A stretch of DNA of 45,143 nt. Origin: a virus. Location of the stretch: positions 1-45,143 of IMG/VR virus record IMGVR_UViG_3300031566_000089. The stretch is one strand, 5' to 3'. The notes under the pieces are model-generated. The model did not search any database. It had not been told where the DNA came from and saw only the letters and a program-made list of their open reading frames with translations. Below are positions 16,594 to 24,370 of this stretch, one piece after another; positions within the stretch are counted from its first letter, which is position 1; each line of letters begins with the position of its first letter. The translations under genes and the position numbers were made by a program.

Positions 16594-18445
16594 TCTGTTG
16601 CATCCCCTGTGCGGCTCTTGCGGTCTCTTCGGGGCTCCCCGGCATGGCAGGCACCTGTCCCTGCATCGCGCCGATTCCCATCGGTGCCGCTGCCTGGTTC
16701 ATCCCCTGTCCTTGGCCCATTCCTTGCGACTGCAACCCCTGTTGTTTGTAGAGCTGCATCAGCATTTCCTCGAACTCCATCTGCTCGACGGGTTCGCCCG
16801 TGTATTCCTCAACGAAGTCTCTCCCAAGGTGATTGACGACCAAAGGTGACGCCATCACCTTGTCGCGCATAACGCGCATCTTCATGTCCGCCGTGTTCTG
16901 AATCCCCGACCGCTCCATTGACTCCTCCAGGTCGATGATGCCTGCCTGGTAGAGCTGGGCGGCTACAAGGGCTTCTCTGCTTACCGCGCTGGGGCTCATG
17001 TCCCTCAACTCGATGCGGTGATAGAACGGAGACGGTATTTCGTTCTTTTTGAGCGTCGGCGGAGCCTGCAAGGTGTCGTCCGTCATGGGGACGGTCAATT
17101 CGTCCTTGTCGTCACGTAATAGGACGTTTCTAGCCAGGATCAGGACTTTCTCGTTGACCTCGCGTATCCCGTCCTCAACGGCCCGTTTCGCCGACCTGAA
17201 GCGAAGTTCAGCCTGCGCGGAGAGGATCGCGTGCTCGGCGGCGCTTCGGGTTCCTGGTTGCTTTTCACCAGACACGACGGAGCCGAATGTACCACGTTCA
17301 ATACCCGCCTGTATCTGTCCAATGGTGGCTAAAAGTGCAGCGTGGGGCTGCGGGATAACGGGAGACTGTGGCAGATCACAGTTTGGTGGAATGAAGTTAA
17401 GGAAGCCAGGTGCCCACGTGAAGTTCCACTCGGAGGCTTCGCCCTTAGCAAAGAGAACGGGCGTAGCATAGAAGGCTGTAATGGCATCGAGTTGAGTTAG
17501 CCTGCGGCCCTCTGCCTCCAAAAGCGACCGGACGGGGTGAAGGATTCCCCTGGCCTTCTTCTCGTGATGCCCGTCTCTCGACTCCCTTCCGCCGCCGCCG
17601 TACTTGACGACCCACGGTAGGGGGTAGCCGGGGAGAAACTTCGGGCCAAGGGCTTCAATGCGATCCGCCAGCACGGCGCGCCAGCAACCGTATATCTTCT
17701 CACCCTTGGTCTCCGCGAAGCCGTCCTTTACGTCCTCGGCGTCGGCTTCCTTCGTCCCTTCCTGCCAGTAGTCGATGATGTCCGCCCTGTTGGGATCGAG
17801 GGCGTCATCGCCCGTGCGCGGGTTCGACCAGTCTTCATAAAGTTCCTGTACCTCGTCAACGTCTTTAGAGTAGAACTCCATGCCCCACTTCTTACGTCCA
17901 ATGGTGGGGTCGTCGATGAACCATCGTGGAGAGATGGACTGGCAGACAATCGGGAAGTCCATAGCACGGATGTCCCGAATCTCGGCCATGATCTCGTCTT
18001 TTTCTTTCCTGGTCATTCCCTGAGTGATCTCTGGCTCCGGCCAGGCGTCGAAGTCGATCAGGACGCGGAATACGGCCTTGTTGCCGAGAAAGAGGTTCTT
18101 GGTGAAGTCTCTGGGCGGGGGAATGTCTTCGGCGTGGCTCGACCAGTAGTTCCACACCCCCTGAATGAATCCCTTGATCTTTCCCGCCTCTTGTTCTGAT
18201 TTCCCCTTCTTCCCTATCGTCGGGACGTGGGGCGTGATGTGCTCGGTGTCGATATGGTCGGTCGCCTCTTCGATAATCGCGGACGCGGTTGCGGGGGTGG
18301 TCTTCGGGAACCCCTCGGGGCCGCTCGGCTCCCAGTCCCCCTCGTAGAACATCTCCGCTTCGTCGAAGGCGTCGAAGAACTTCTGGAGCCTTGCCTGCCC
18401 CTTCTCATGGCGTTTCAGGATTAGTTCTCTAGTCGGTTCGGGCAA
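16565..18445 (-). CDS. Portal protein
   Basis: 626 residues from TTG 18445, supported by AAGGAG ten bases ahead inside the terminase gene; the two genes overlap by 17 bases. The N terminus is helical with FYEGDWEPSGPEGFPK, the middle has ISPRWFIDDPTIG and a wing-like region, about 400-450 a long helix (RSAAEHAILSAQAELRFRSA), and the C terminus is Q/M/G/P-rich (about 565-626). Order (large terminase, then portal, then scaffold and capsid), length and helix pattern all fit a podovirus-type portal. It forms the dodecameric DNA channel at one capsid vertex. Confidence 0.85.
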   Translation of the reverse strand: MPEPTRELILKRHEKGQARLQKFFDAFDEAEMFYEGDWEPSGPEGFPKTTPATASAIIEEATDHIDTEHITPHVPTIGKKGKSEQEAGKIKGFIQGVWNYWSSHAEDIPPPRDFTKNLFLGNKAVFRVLIDFDAWPEPEITQGMTRKEKDEIMAEIRDIRAMDFPIVCQSISPRWFIDDPTIGRKKWGMEFYSKDVDEVQELYEDWSNPRTGDDALDPNRADIIDYWQEGTKEADAEDVKDGFAETKGEKIYGCWRAVLADRIEALGPKFLPGYPLPWVVKYGGGGRESRDGHHEKKARGILHPVRSLLEAEGRRLTQLDAITAFYATPVLFAKGEASEWNFTWAPGFLNFIPPNCDLPQSPVIPQPHAALLATIGQIQAGIERGTFGSVVSGEKQPGTRSAAEHAILSAQAELRFRSAKRAVEDGIREVNEKVLILARNVLLRDDKDELTVPMTDDTLQAPPTLKKNEIPSPFYHRIELRDMSPSAVSREALVAAQLYQAGIIDLEESMERSGIQNTADMKMRVMRDKVMASPLVVNHLGRDFVEEYTGEPVEQMEFEEMLMQLYKQQGLQSQGMGQGQGMNQAAAPMGIGAMQGQVPAMPGSPEETARAAQGMQQIARPQRTPV

Positions 18446-19847
18446 TTCTCATCGGCTCCTTTTTCCAGTCCGTGTACTGCGTCGGCGTGTACGGCATGTA
18501 CTGGGCTGGCCGGTAGTCTCGAAGGCGTGGGGCATATCCGAAGTGACGGATCAGGCCGTACCCTATCGCCATCCACGCATCTCTATTCCCCTCGGTGGAG
18601 TTGTGGTCGAAGATTGCGCCGTCGTGGTCGACCTTGTGCTTCCAGGCGCGGTGTCCCTGCCACGGCGGGTCGCCAGAGTCCGCTTCGGCGAGTGCCCCGA
18701 CTTGCCTGGGCGAGATGAACACTTCACCGGCGTTGATTTTCGTCAGGATGCGTTCCGCCATGTCTTTAACCAGGATGGGCTTGCCCAGGTCGGCCAATCT
18801 GAGGTGCGCGTATTCCCACCACTGCTCCTGCACGCTCTTCCCTGCCTGGTGCTGACGGGCCGCGAAGTCCACGGTGGCGATCTTCTTGCACTGCCACCAG
18901 GGACGCTTTTTGCAGATGTTGATCATGTCCTCAGTCGTCAGGTTGTGTTCGTAGACCTCATCAATCCCGTAAGCGGTGTTCCCCTCGATCTGGAAGACCT
19001 CAACCGCGTAGGCGGCATCGTATCCAGGGTCGACCCAGATGTAGACCGGTTTATTCGGGTCAAGTTCCGTATCTTTGACGTGATGCGGCTTGAAGGCCCT
19101 GAGAACGAGGCCGTGGGGAGCGATGGGCTCCGCCTCGATGCGCTCTTGCCAGTATTCGTCGTCGTATATCCGGCGCATCTCCTTGATAACGCTATTGTCA
19201 ACTCCGCCGGGGTAGTTAAACTCATTGGCGTAGGTGGGAATGGCGAGGCTCTCTAATCTCATGTCATTAGGGCGCTGGCCGATCTTGTACCATTGCTGAT
19301 ACCATCGCTCAGACTGCTCGAACGTCCCCGACATGAACCAGAAGGCGTCCCTCGCGGAGCCGCGCCCCTGAAGCCTCTTTACGGCGGGCCACGAGACTTT
19401 GCCCGCCTCGACGACGAATATGCCGTCCGGCTTCCAGGTTCTAATGTTCATGGCGTCTTCCAGCGTCTTAGACTCGACGATGTTGCCGACGCCGGTTATC
19501 ATTCGCCAGCTACCCTCTCTAGGGGTAGAGGGTTTGCCCTCCAGGGCACCCATTTCCTTCAGGTCGTCCATGAGGTAGCCGAACTCCATGCGCGGCTCCT
19601 CGTAGGTCGGCCCGGCGATGGCGAAGTACCTAGGCCGGACTATCCTCCCGCCCCTCATCTCCGGGGGATAAAGGACGTGCGGCCCCGCTTCCTTCGCCGT
19701 TATGTACGACTTTCCGCTGTCTTCGCCGCCCGCTAGGAGGAACCGGTGCGCTGTCGAGTAATGGACTTTCAGCGCTTGCGGTCCCGTCGGCCGGTATCCC
19801 ACTTGGCGGAAGTAGTCGACCTTCTGTTCCCACTTCAATCGCAGCAT
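18429..19847 (-). CDS. terL: Terminase large subunit (packaging ATPase/nuclease)
   Basis: 472 residues. The N terminus has the expected adenine-binding and Walker A region: RFLLAGGEDSGKSYIT (about 35-50). Walker B is GIFVVEAG near 142-149. The nuclease half shows acidic motifs VYIWVDPGYDAAYAVE (about 278), KIATVDFAARQH (about 323) and DHNSTEGNRDAWMAIGY (about 427-443). It packages DNA into the prohead and cuts it. Its first 218 bases overlap the small-subunit frame. The start at ATG 19847 is preferred because the Walker A lies at the normal distance from the N terminus. Confidence 0.9.
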   Translation of the reverse strand: MLRLKWEQKVDYFRQVGYRPTGPQALKVHYSTAHRFLLAGGEDSGKSYITAKEAGPHVLYPPEMRGGRIVRPRYFAIAGPTYEEPRMEFGYLMDDLKEMGALEGKPSTPREGSWRMITGVGNIVESKTLEDAMNIRTWKPDGIFVVEAGKVSWPAVKRLQGRGSARDAFWFMSGTFEQSERWYQQWYKIGQRPNDMRLESLAIPTYANEFNYPGGVDNSVIKEMRRIYDDEYWQERIEAEPIAPHGLVLRAFKPHHVKDTELDPNKPVYIWVDPGYDAAYAVEVFQIEGNTAYGIDEVYEHNLTTEDMINICKKRPWWQCKKIATVDFAARQHQAGKSVQEQWWEYAHLRLADLGKPILVKDMAERILTKINAGEVFISPRQVGALAEADSGDPPWQGHRAWKHKVDHDGAIFDHNSTEGNRDAWMAIGYGLIRHFGYAPRLRDYRPAQYMPYTPTQYTDWKKEPMRIARTD

Positions 19848-20322
19848 TTGCCTCTACGCCGTTGACGATGTTCTGAATCAAGACCTGGAAGCGGTTGTCG
19901 TCCGCCCCAGTCCCTGTACCTATCTGTCCTGTTTCCCGCGCAATTAACTCCAGGCCGTTCAGCAGGTCGCGTACCTGGTACTTCGGACGGCCCGAGAAGT
20001 CACTACCCCCATCCCAGACAGCTTCGGCAAGGGCCTGAACAAGAGCTATCTCCGCTTGCAGGCGTGTGTCCTTATGGGCCAAGCCTTCTTTCCACATACT
20101 GGCTTGCCAGGACTCACGAAGGGCCGCTATCTCGTTCCCGTACCGCTGTCGAAGGTTCCAGAGAAGTTTGCGTTCGGGTTTCCCCCAACCGTGCTCCTCA
20201 CACAGAACCTCGATGCGGTGATAGGGCAGAGCCTCGGCAAGCCAGTGCAATAACTGATCGCGGCCTTCGGCAGACTCCAGCGCCACACACCCCGTAGACT
20301 CCAGGGCTACGCTTTCAACCAT
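19630..20322 (-). CDS. Putative terminase small subunit
   Basis: 230 residues. The N-terminal part LHWLAEALPYHRIEVLCEEHGWGKPERKLLWNLRQRYGNEI (described here by its ends, about 25-65) reads as helix-turn-helix, followed by long helices (about 80-130), as in phage small terminases that bind the packaging site. It directly precedes the large terminase. The last 70 residues are read over the large-subunit gene in another frame and are S/P/G/R-rich; they may be a tail or an overprint. The ATG abuts the previous stop with no clear Shine-Dalgarno site, implying coupled translation. Confidence 0.65.
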   Translation of the reverse strand: MVESVALESTGCVALESAEGRDQLLHWLAEALPYHRIEVLCEEHGWGKPERKLLWNLRQRYGNEIAALRESWQASMWKEGLAHKDTRLQAEIALVQALAEAVWDGGSDFSGRPKYQVRDLLNGLELIARETGQIGTGTGADDNRFQVLIQNIVNGVEANAAIEVGTEGRLLPPSGIPADGTASAESPLLDSAPVPPSGRRRQRKVVHNGEGSGAARPLSPGDEGREDSPA

Positions 20323-20964
20323 CTATAGAACCAGGTTCAAGGGCTCCTCGTACCAGGACAAACCAGAGCAGAACGTGGAGGTCGTGGCCTCTGCTACGAC
20401 CTGAAGCGAGATTGCGCCCGTCGGCGGGACGATCAACCTGCCCTCAATCGGGACACAGATACCAGCCCCAGGGAGAACGCCCGTGGGTTCTGGGTCAACG
20501 GACGAACTCACGGGATACCAGCCGTTGTCCGTGCAAGACTTGGCTAGTTCGACGATTGCGTTGCCGCTGTAGGTCCGGCCCGACATGCCGGTAAGGTTGA
20601 CGGCGCTGGCAGCGATTTCGGAGGTACAGGCCGCCAAGCCCGCCGGGTGGATACAGGCCCAGATCATAAAGCGGCCCTCAGCACCCGTGGACACGAGGCA
20701 GTGGGTGAAAATCCTGTCTACGATGTAGGACTTCCCGCCCGTGCTTTCGCCGTTCCAAAGGGTTATCGCTGCGGTGGTGGACGGCCTCGTCTTGATACCG
20801 GCGGTAGCCGCAACCTGGATGACCTGGAAGCCAAAGCCCCTGCGGGTCATCTCGGTATAAGCGGGCAACCCCTGGGCGACCATGACATCCTTAATCTCGT
20901 TAGATTCAACATGCGCCTCTTTACTCGGATCGTGCCTAGAGGCGGCGTTAATCAGTTCGGTCAT
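20323..20964 (-). CDS. Virion-surface-like protein, paralog 2
   Basis: 213 residues, clearly paralogous to the next gene upstream: shared blocks GLPxYTEMTRRGxGxQV (about 34-49), LWNGExTxGKSYIVDRIFxH (about 69-88), WACxHPxG, NLTGMSGxxYSG, NGWYPVSSSV and GLSWYEE near the end. It lacks transmembrane or signal segments and is beta-rich with an N-terminal polar region. Such beta-sandwich paralogs often form head fibres or decoration proteins, but position upstream of the terminases is unusual. The sequence GKS is not in a Walker A context. Confidence 0.65.
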   Translation of the reverse strand: MTELINAASRHDPSKEAHVESNEIKDVMVAQGLPAYTEMTRRGFGFQVIQVAATAGIKTRPSTTAAITLWNGESTGGKSYIVDRIFTHCLVSTGAEGRFMIWACIHPAGLAACTSEIAASAVNLTGMSGRTYSGNAIVELAKSCTDNGWYPVSSSVDPEPTGVLPGAGICVPIEGRLIVPPTGAISLQVVAEATTSTFCSGLSWYEEPLNLVL

Positions 20965-20977
20965 TCTTTGTTCCTTT

Positions 20978-21622
20978 CTACAGAACGAGGTTTATCTTCT
21001 CCTCGTACCAGGAGAGCCCCACAACGGGTGTCGACTCATCAGCATCGGACGACACGACCTGGACGGATATGCCGCCCTGCGGCGGGATAATCAATCGGCC
21101 CTCGATGTTGGCGACGATACCGGCACCGGGGAGAGTCCCCGTGGGCTCGTAACTCACCGAGGAGCTGACTGGATACCAGCCGTTATCAACGACGGTGGCG
21201 TCAACGTCCACGACGGCCATGCCGCTGTAGTAGAGGCCGCTCATTCCCGTCAGGTTGGTTGCGGCGCGGGCGATGTCGGCGGTGGGCTTGGTCATCCCTT
21301 GGGGGTGGACACAGGCCCAGAGTTGGAACCGACCCGCCGTGTTGTCCGAGGCAAGCATGTGAGCGAAGATGCGGTCGACGATGTAAGACTTGCCGTTTGT
21401 GCCTTCCCCGTTCCAGAGGGTGATGAGGGCTACGGTGTCGGGCCTGACAACAAGGCTGGCTGCGGCGGAGGTGGTGACAACCTGCCATCCATGCCCGCGT
21501 CTCGTCATCTCCGTATACGGAGGGAGACCCTGCGCGATCTGCACGTCGCCGATGTCGTTCAGGTCGGCGTGTTCGCGCTCGTGGGTGTAACGATTACTGG
21601 TATTAACCAGCGTTCCTTCCAT
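20978..21622 (-). CDS. Virion-surface-like protein, paralog 1
   Basis: 214 residues, paralog of the following gene with similarity along the whole length. GGAAAGGAAAG precedes the ATG, which overlaps the previous stop (TAATG). Both paralogs end in LVL preceded by SWYEE(K/P)(I/L)N. Expression at the front of the virion operon suggests an abundant structural protein (inference). Confidence 0.65.
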   Translation of the reverse strand: MEGTLVNTSNRYTHEREHADLNDIGDVQIAQGLPPYTEMTRRGHGWQVVTTSAAASLVVRPDTVALITLWNGEGTNGKSYIVDRIFAHMLASDNTAGRFQLWACVHPQGMTKPTADIARAATNLTGMSGLYYSGMAVVDVDATVVDNGWYPVSSSVSYEPTGTLPGAGIVANIEGRLIIPPQGGISVQVVSSDADESTPVVGLSWYEEKINLVL

Positions 21623-21801
21623 TACTTCTTTCCTTTCCTCATTTTGCCAAGCGTGAGGGCGAGGCGAGCCCTTTTGCCGGTTTTGCCCTTAGCCCCCTTC
21701 TTCTTGCGGGCAAAGGCCATCGGACTCATGCCAGCGACCTTCGCCTGTTTGGTGAGAGCGCCGGGCTTCTTAATCGCTCCGGCAATCCAGTTCTTTGCCA
21801 C
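21622..21801 (-). CDS. Very basic small protein (virion/DNA-associated)
   Basis: 59 residues from GTG 21801, chosen over GTG 21807 because AGGAG then sits six bases ahead instead of touching the codon. Sequence pattern AKNWIAGAIKKPGAL followed by a K/R-rich tail (ARKKKGAKGKTGKRARLAL) is a recurring type in environmental phages near virion genes. Net charge is strongly positive. It may condense or bind DNA, or bind the capsid interior. No domain is recognised. Confidence 0.6.
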   Translation of the reverse strand: MAKNWIAGAIKKPGALTKQAKVAGMSPMAFARKKKGAKGKTGKRARLALTLGKMRKGKK

Positions 21802-21821
21802 TGGCACCTCCTAAACACAAA

Positions 21822-21847
21822 GACGCCACACGATAGCGTGCAGCGTC
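21822..21847 (-). terminator. Hairpin with T-rich tail between zinc-ribbon and virion genes
   Basis: Stem GACGC/GCGTC plus CACG/CGTG with a 2x2 mismatch and a 4-base loop; on the minus strand it is followed by TTTGTGTTT and then AGGAG. The apical CGATAGCGTG closely matches the loop of the hairpin at 11220-11247 (ACATAGCGTG). Partial terminator or leader structure. Confidence 0.5.
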
Positions 21848-21873
21848 GTTGACGAGTCTGCGGCCGTTACTTC

Positions 21874-22077
21874 TTACGGTTCCTCGTAGTTCCTTGGGAA
21901 TACGGGGACCAATCGCCAGTATTTGTCATCAAGGGCGTGTGTGCCCGCGAGAGAGAACCGCTTGCCACAACTAGGGCAGTCGAACCCCGCCGCGTACTCC
22001 GAGTGGTTGCGCTGTGATTCGGGGTCGTAAACGACTTCGGCCCCGCAGTCGCAGAATAGTCGCTTGTTAAGAACCAT
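21874..22077 (-). CDS. Zinc-ribbon protein
   Basis: 67 residues from ATG 22077 (GAGAGG ahead); a GTG at 22083 that overlaps the previous stop is an alternative. Two knuckles, FCDCGAE and DCPSCGKRFS, about 28 residues apart form a four-cysteine ribbon; the C-terminal third (HALDDKYWRLVPVFPRNYEEP) is aromatic. Role unknown, possibly nucleic-acid binding. It lies in the leftward transcript that continues into the virion genes. Confidence 0.65.
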   Translation of the reverse strand: MVLNKRLFCDCGAEVVYDPESQRNHSEYAAGFDCPSCGKRFSLAGTHALDDKYWRLVPVFPRNYEEP

Positions 22078-22079
22078 CC

Positions 22080-22310
22080 TCACCTCTCGGCTTTATCGCA
22101 TAGGGCATCGGGGTTGACCTCAAACCTACAGCCGTCAAAGTGAAGGTCGTGGGCCTCTGGCGGGATGTTGAGTTGCTCCGTGAACACTTGGGCGTGGACA
22201 TCCACCTGATCGTTCTCCGCCGCAGCGTTCACAGCCCCCTGAATCGAGGAGAACATGCGGACAGGCTCGCCTTCAACACCAAACCACCCCTGGTCAACAA
22301 CTAGTCTCAT
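22080..22310 (-). CDS. Small hypothetical protein
   Basis: 76 residues from ATG 22310 with TTGGAGG six bases ahead. Begins MRLVVDQGWFGVEGEPVRMFSSIQGAVNAA; the SSIQGAVNAA segment followed by short beta repeats (DVHAQVFTEQL, HDLHFDGCRFEV) looks like one or two coils of a parallel beta-helix, similar to the start of pectate-lyase-like domains. It overlaps both neighbours. Function not known. Confidence 0.6.
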   Translation of the reverse strand: MRLVVDQGWFGVEGEPVRMFSSIQGAVNAAAENDQVDVHAQVFTEQLNIPPEAHDLHFDGCRFEVNPDALCDKAER

Positions 22311-22494
22311 TTCTACCTCCAACCTGGTTCTCCAATCGGGTACACGTCTCCCCGATGACTATTGGGGGAGGGGAGGGAACGGTGAGTCTCTTTGCTGGTT
22401 GACCACAGACGGGGCAGATGATTAGATCAGTAGACACATCAACCCTACATTCCGTCGTATCACCGTTCTCGCAGCGGAAGTCGTATCTCGGCAT
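22294..22494 (-). CDS. FmdB-like zinc-ribbon protein
   Basis: 66 residues. MPRYDFRCENGD followed by a second knuckle ICPVCGQPAKRLTVPSPP matches the FmdB-type putative regulatory zinc ribbon (normally MPxYxYxCxxC... CPxCG). The first knuckle here lacks its second cysteine in the usual place, with C16 (TTECRV) possibly replacing it. It is the first gene of the leftward transcript after the promoter and hairpin at 22562-22628. Confidence 0.65.
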   Translation of the reverse strand: MPRYDFRCENGDTTECRVDVSTDLIICPVCGQPAKRLTVPSPPPIVIGETCTRLENQVGGRNETSC

Positions 22495-22561
22495 ATCTCT
22501 ACGGGTTTCCCCGGTGTCTTACCATGCGCCCCAGGACGCCGCACACGACTGGAGCGCAGAA

Positions 22562-22593
22562 AAAGGCCCCACACTCAGGCGTGCGGAGCCTTT
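22562..22593 (-). terminator. Intrinsic terminator-like hairpin
   Basis: Minus-strand stem AAAGGC / GCCTTT with further GG/CC and GTG/CAC pairs, followed by TTTTT. It stands between the stop of the upstream gene (22630) and the next start (22494). The promoter at 22600-22628 lies immediately ahead of it, so a transcript from that promoter would begin with this hairpin. Confidence 0.65.
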
Positions 22594-22599
22594 GTTCAC

Positions 22600-22628
22600 T
22601 TCATACACTATTTACTTCGTTTTGTCAA
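22600..22628 (-). promoter_or_regulatory. Sigma70-like promoter, leftward
   Basis: TTGACA (22623-22628), 17-base spacer, TATGAA (22600-22605). The -35 box begins right after the stop codon of the 74-aa gene. Predicted transcription start near 22593, at the base of the terminator-like hairpin. Confidence 0.55.
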
Positions 22629-22629
22629 G

Positions 22630-22854
22630 TCACCCGAATGCCAGCCAAGATCGGGCTTCATCTCCCATCAGCCAGACCATGACCGAATCACAGAGGACAT
22701 GGAAGCCGTGGTATGTCGGCACGCGACTCTTCAGCCGCCCCTTTCGGGCGATCCGCAATAACGTGTAGTTGACCCTTGTATTCGGACTAGAGACGGTACA
22801 GATACCCATTTTGGGCAGAGCCAGCATAGCCGTTGATTTGTCACCCCAGGTCAT
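22630..22854 (-). CDS. Small hypothetical protein
   Basis: 74 residues, MTWGDKSTAMLALPKMGIC start, central basic segment LLRIARKGRLKSRVPTYHG, and hydrophobic end VMVWLMGDEARSWLAFG. Its ATG overlaps the preceding stop by one base (TGATG). Last gene of a four-gene leftward operon that starts at 23596. Family not recognised. Confidence 0.6.
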   Translation of the reverse strand: MTWGDKSTAMLALPKMGICTVSSPNTRVNYTLLRIARKGRLKSRVPTYHGFHVLCDSVMVWLMGDEARSWLAFG

Positions 22855-23093
22855 CAGTCCGCCAGGGGGTCCGTGACGGTTCGCGCTATGTACTCCAATG
22901 CTCGCTCACGGGTGATGTCTTTTTCACCACCGGTAACACCCAGGTCGCGGGAGAAACGGAAATACCCCACCACACAAACGACCCTCAAGGTCACGGTGCC
23001 GTTCCACGCCTCTTTGCAGGGCAGGGGGACACTAACGCTGCAAAAGTCATGGGCGGCCGCCTCAAGGATTTCTAAGCGTTCTTCGGGGCTCAT
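22854..23093 (-). CDS. Small hypothetical protein
   Basis: 79 residues: MSPEERLEILEAAAHDFCSV, a beta-rich middle (TVTLRVVCVVGYFRFS), and a helical end (ITRERALEYIARTVTDPLAD). It overlaps the gene before by four bases and the gene after by one, so the three are probably co-translated. Family not recognised. Confidence 0.6.
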   Translation of the reverse strand: MSPEERLEILEAAAHDFCSVSVPLPCKEAWNGTVTLRVVCVVGYFRFSRDLGVTGGEKDITRERALEYIARTVTDPLAD

Positions 23094-23302
23094 CGCGCCA
23101 GGCTCTTTGCCCTCTTCGCAATCACGGCTTCTGCGGGCATCCCCACGAATAGTCTTCCAAGGGCTTTGTGCCCTAATCTCCCGTAATGCTTTCTCCAGAC
23201 CTCGCGCAGCTCGTCAGGCGTCTTGCAGGCCGCCATCGCAGCCTCACACTCATTGACCTCTTGTGCAAAGTCTTCCGGGCTTAACGATCCTCTAGGTGGC
23301 AT
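23090..23302 (-). CDS. Small helical hypothetical protein
   Basis: 70 residues with AGGAGGGATC ahead of the ATG. Composition and pattern (PEDFAQEVNECEAAMAACKTPDELREVWRKHYGRLG) indicate two amphipathic helices. It lies in the operon from 23596. It resembles small phage proteins of unknown function, without a named family. Confidence 0.6.
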   Translation of the reverse strand: MPPRGSLSPEDFAQEVNECEAAMAACKTPDELREVWRKHYGRLGHKALGRLFVGMPAEAVIAKRAKSLAR

Positions 23303-23311
23303 GATCCCTCC

Positions 23312-23596
23312 TTACTGCATGAACGAACCACCGTGGGTGGATAACTGTTCAATCACAACGCTTCCCTTTGCTTCTGGGTGCTTGGCGAGGTAAAGGCGAG
23401 TAAGTCCGGCTGCCTCGTATGCGCTCTCATGCACCAAGTCGAGTTTCGCGCCGAACTGCCCCGTCATATCTTGGAGGAAGTGCAGAATCTCGACCTCCCT
23501 CCTCTCCGCGTCCCGTTCACTCAGGCCGTGCAGAAAGATGGCCAGCAGTGCAATGAACGCAAGGGCGGCGATGTTGATGACGGCTAGAGTTATCAC
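23312..23596 (-). CDS. Membrane-anchored coiled-coil small protein
   Basis: 94 residues from GTG 23596 with AAAAGGAGG ahead. One N-terminal transmembrane helix (about 3-24, ITLAVINIAALAFIALLAIF), then a charged helix (LSERDAERREVEILHFLQDM). First gene of a four-gene operon driven by an extended -10 promoter. Function unknown. Confidence 0.65.
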   Translation of the reverse strand: MITLAVINIAALAFIALLAIFLHGLSERDAERREVEILHFLQDMTGQFGAKLDLVHESAYEAAGLTRLYLAKHPEAKGSVVIEQLSTHGGSFMQ

Positions 23597-23614
23597 GGCG
23601 TCCTCCTTTTCCCC

Positions 23615-23647
23615 ATTATACCATAACCTTTACGTAAGGTGTAGAAT
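23615..23647. promoter_or_regulatory. Divergent promoter pair
   Basis: Minus strand: extended -10 TGGTATAAT (TATAAT at 23615-23620), leading to the operon at 23596. Plus strand: TAGAAT (23642-23647), leading to the gene at 23666. Between them is a TTACGTAA palindrome (about 23630-23637). Neither has a clear TTGACA box. Confidence 0.5.
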
Positions 23648-23665
23648 AGGCGTGGAGGTACGCGC

Positions 23666-23854
23666 ATGAAAGTGACAATCTCCGACGAGGAGTGGTATCC
23701 CGTCTATGTCATCGAGGCGAGGCCCGAGAGAATGTGGCACCCGGTTGAGATTGATGAGGCCACAGTCGAGCGGGTTCGGAAGGCTGAAGAGGAGTTTGAC
23801 GAGTGCCAGGAAATCCTCAAGAAGTTGCGTGAGACCGTGTGCCGCAAACTGTGA
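23666..23854 (+). CDS. Small hypothetical protein
   Basis: 62 residues, MKVTISDEEWYPVYVIEARP then a strongly helical charged C-terminal half (EIDEATVERVRKAEEEFDECQEILKKL, 27 residues by extent) like a short coiled coil. GGAGGTACGCGC precedes the ATG. First gene of a small rightward pair inside a leftward region, with its own promoter. Family not recognised, though this type (helical EFxxxQxxL) is common in phage accessory regions. Confidence 0.65.
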   Translation: MKVTISDEEWYPVYVIEARPERMWHPVEIDEATVERVRKAEEEFDECQEILKKLRETVCRKL

Positions 23855-24036
23855 GGACGTGCAGGGCTGACTGTCGGCGTAGGGCGGTGTTTACGCTGGC
23901 TTTCAGGTGGGAAGGCGGGAAGGGGTTCTGGTATCCCTGTAACCCCTTAAGGGGAGAGCCGCCGTACTACTGCCTGGAACACGCCACGGAGAGGTCAATG
24001 GAACTCAACGAGGGGAAAGAAGAGGCGAAGGTATGA
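23851..24036 (+). CDS. Small cysteine-rich protein
   Basis: 61 residues from GTG 23851, which overlaps the previous stop (GTGA). Cysteines at CRADC near the start and at YPC and YYC further on suggest a zinc-binding fold; FRWEGGKGFWYPC and PPYYCLEHA are its most characteristic parts. An ATG overlapping its stop begins a 14-codon frame (24033-24077) too short to judge. Confidence 0.6.
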   Translation: MRTCRADCRRRAVFTLAFRWEGGKGFWYPCNPLRGEPPYYCLEHATERSMELNEGKEEAKV

Positions 24037-24073
24037 GCGGAACAAGGGATATGGTTGAGATTGGCTCGGGGGA

Positions 24074-24370
24074 CTAGAACCCTAGTTTCCGCACGACTTC
24101 CTCGGAATATTCCTCTTGTAGTGCCCAAAGACGGTCGTGCTCTTTGTGCGCTTTGAGCATCTGCTCGAAGGTCACGGCAGAAAGTAACCCCTCGTTTGCT
24201 TTCCCCATCTCGACGCCGTGATCATGGAGAAAGGCGGTACGCCCTAAATGCGGCGCAAGCGGGAATAGGGTATCAGCTCCGTAGGAAGCGGCAATCGCAT
24301 CGCGGGGGTGCATGACCGTGAAGACAGTAACGGTATCCTCGGACTTTTCAACTATTAGGTGATCCATCAT
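24074..24370 (-). CDS. Small hypothetical protein
   Basis: 98 residues. MMDHLIVEKSEDTVTVFTVMHPRDAIAASYG then a helical C terminus (AVTFEQMLKAHKEHDRLWALQEEYSEEVVRKLG, about 66-97). Start overlaps the preceding stop (ATGATGA context). Last of a leftward cluster. Family not recognised. Confidence 0.6.
   Translation of the reverse strand: MMDHLIVEKSEDTVTVFTVMHPRDAIAASYGADTLFPLAPHLGRTAFLHDHGVEMGKANEGLLSAVTFEQMLKAHKEHDRLWALQEEYSEEVVRKLGF

Noticed and set aside
18543-19256. 237-codon plus-strand frame antisense to the large terminase
   Set aside because: Mirror of a clear terminase with all motifs; no independent start signal.
20882-21814. 310-codon plus-strand frame
   Set aside because: Antisense to the two paralogous virion-like genes; composition and lack of start signals mark it as a mirror frame.
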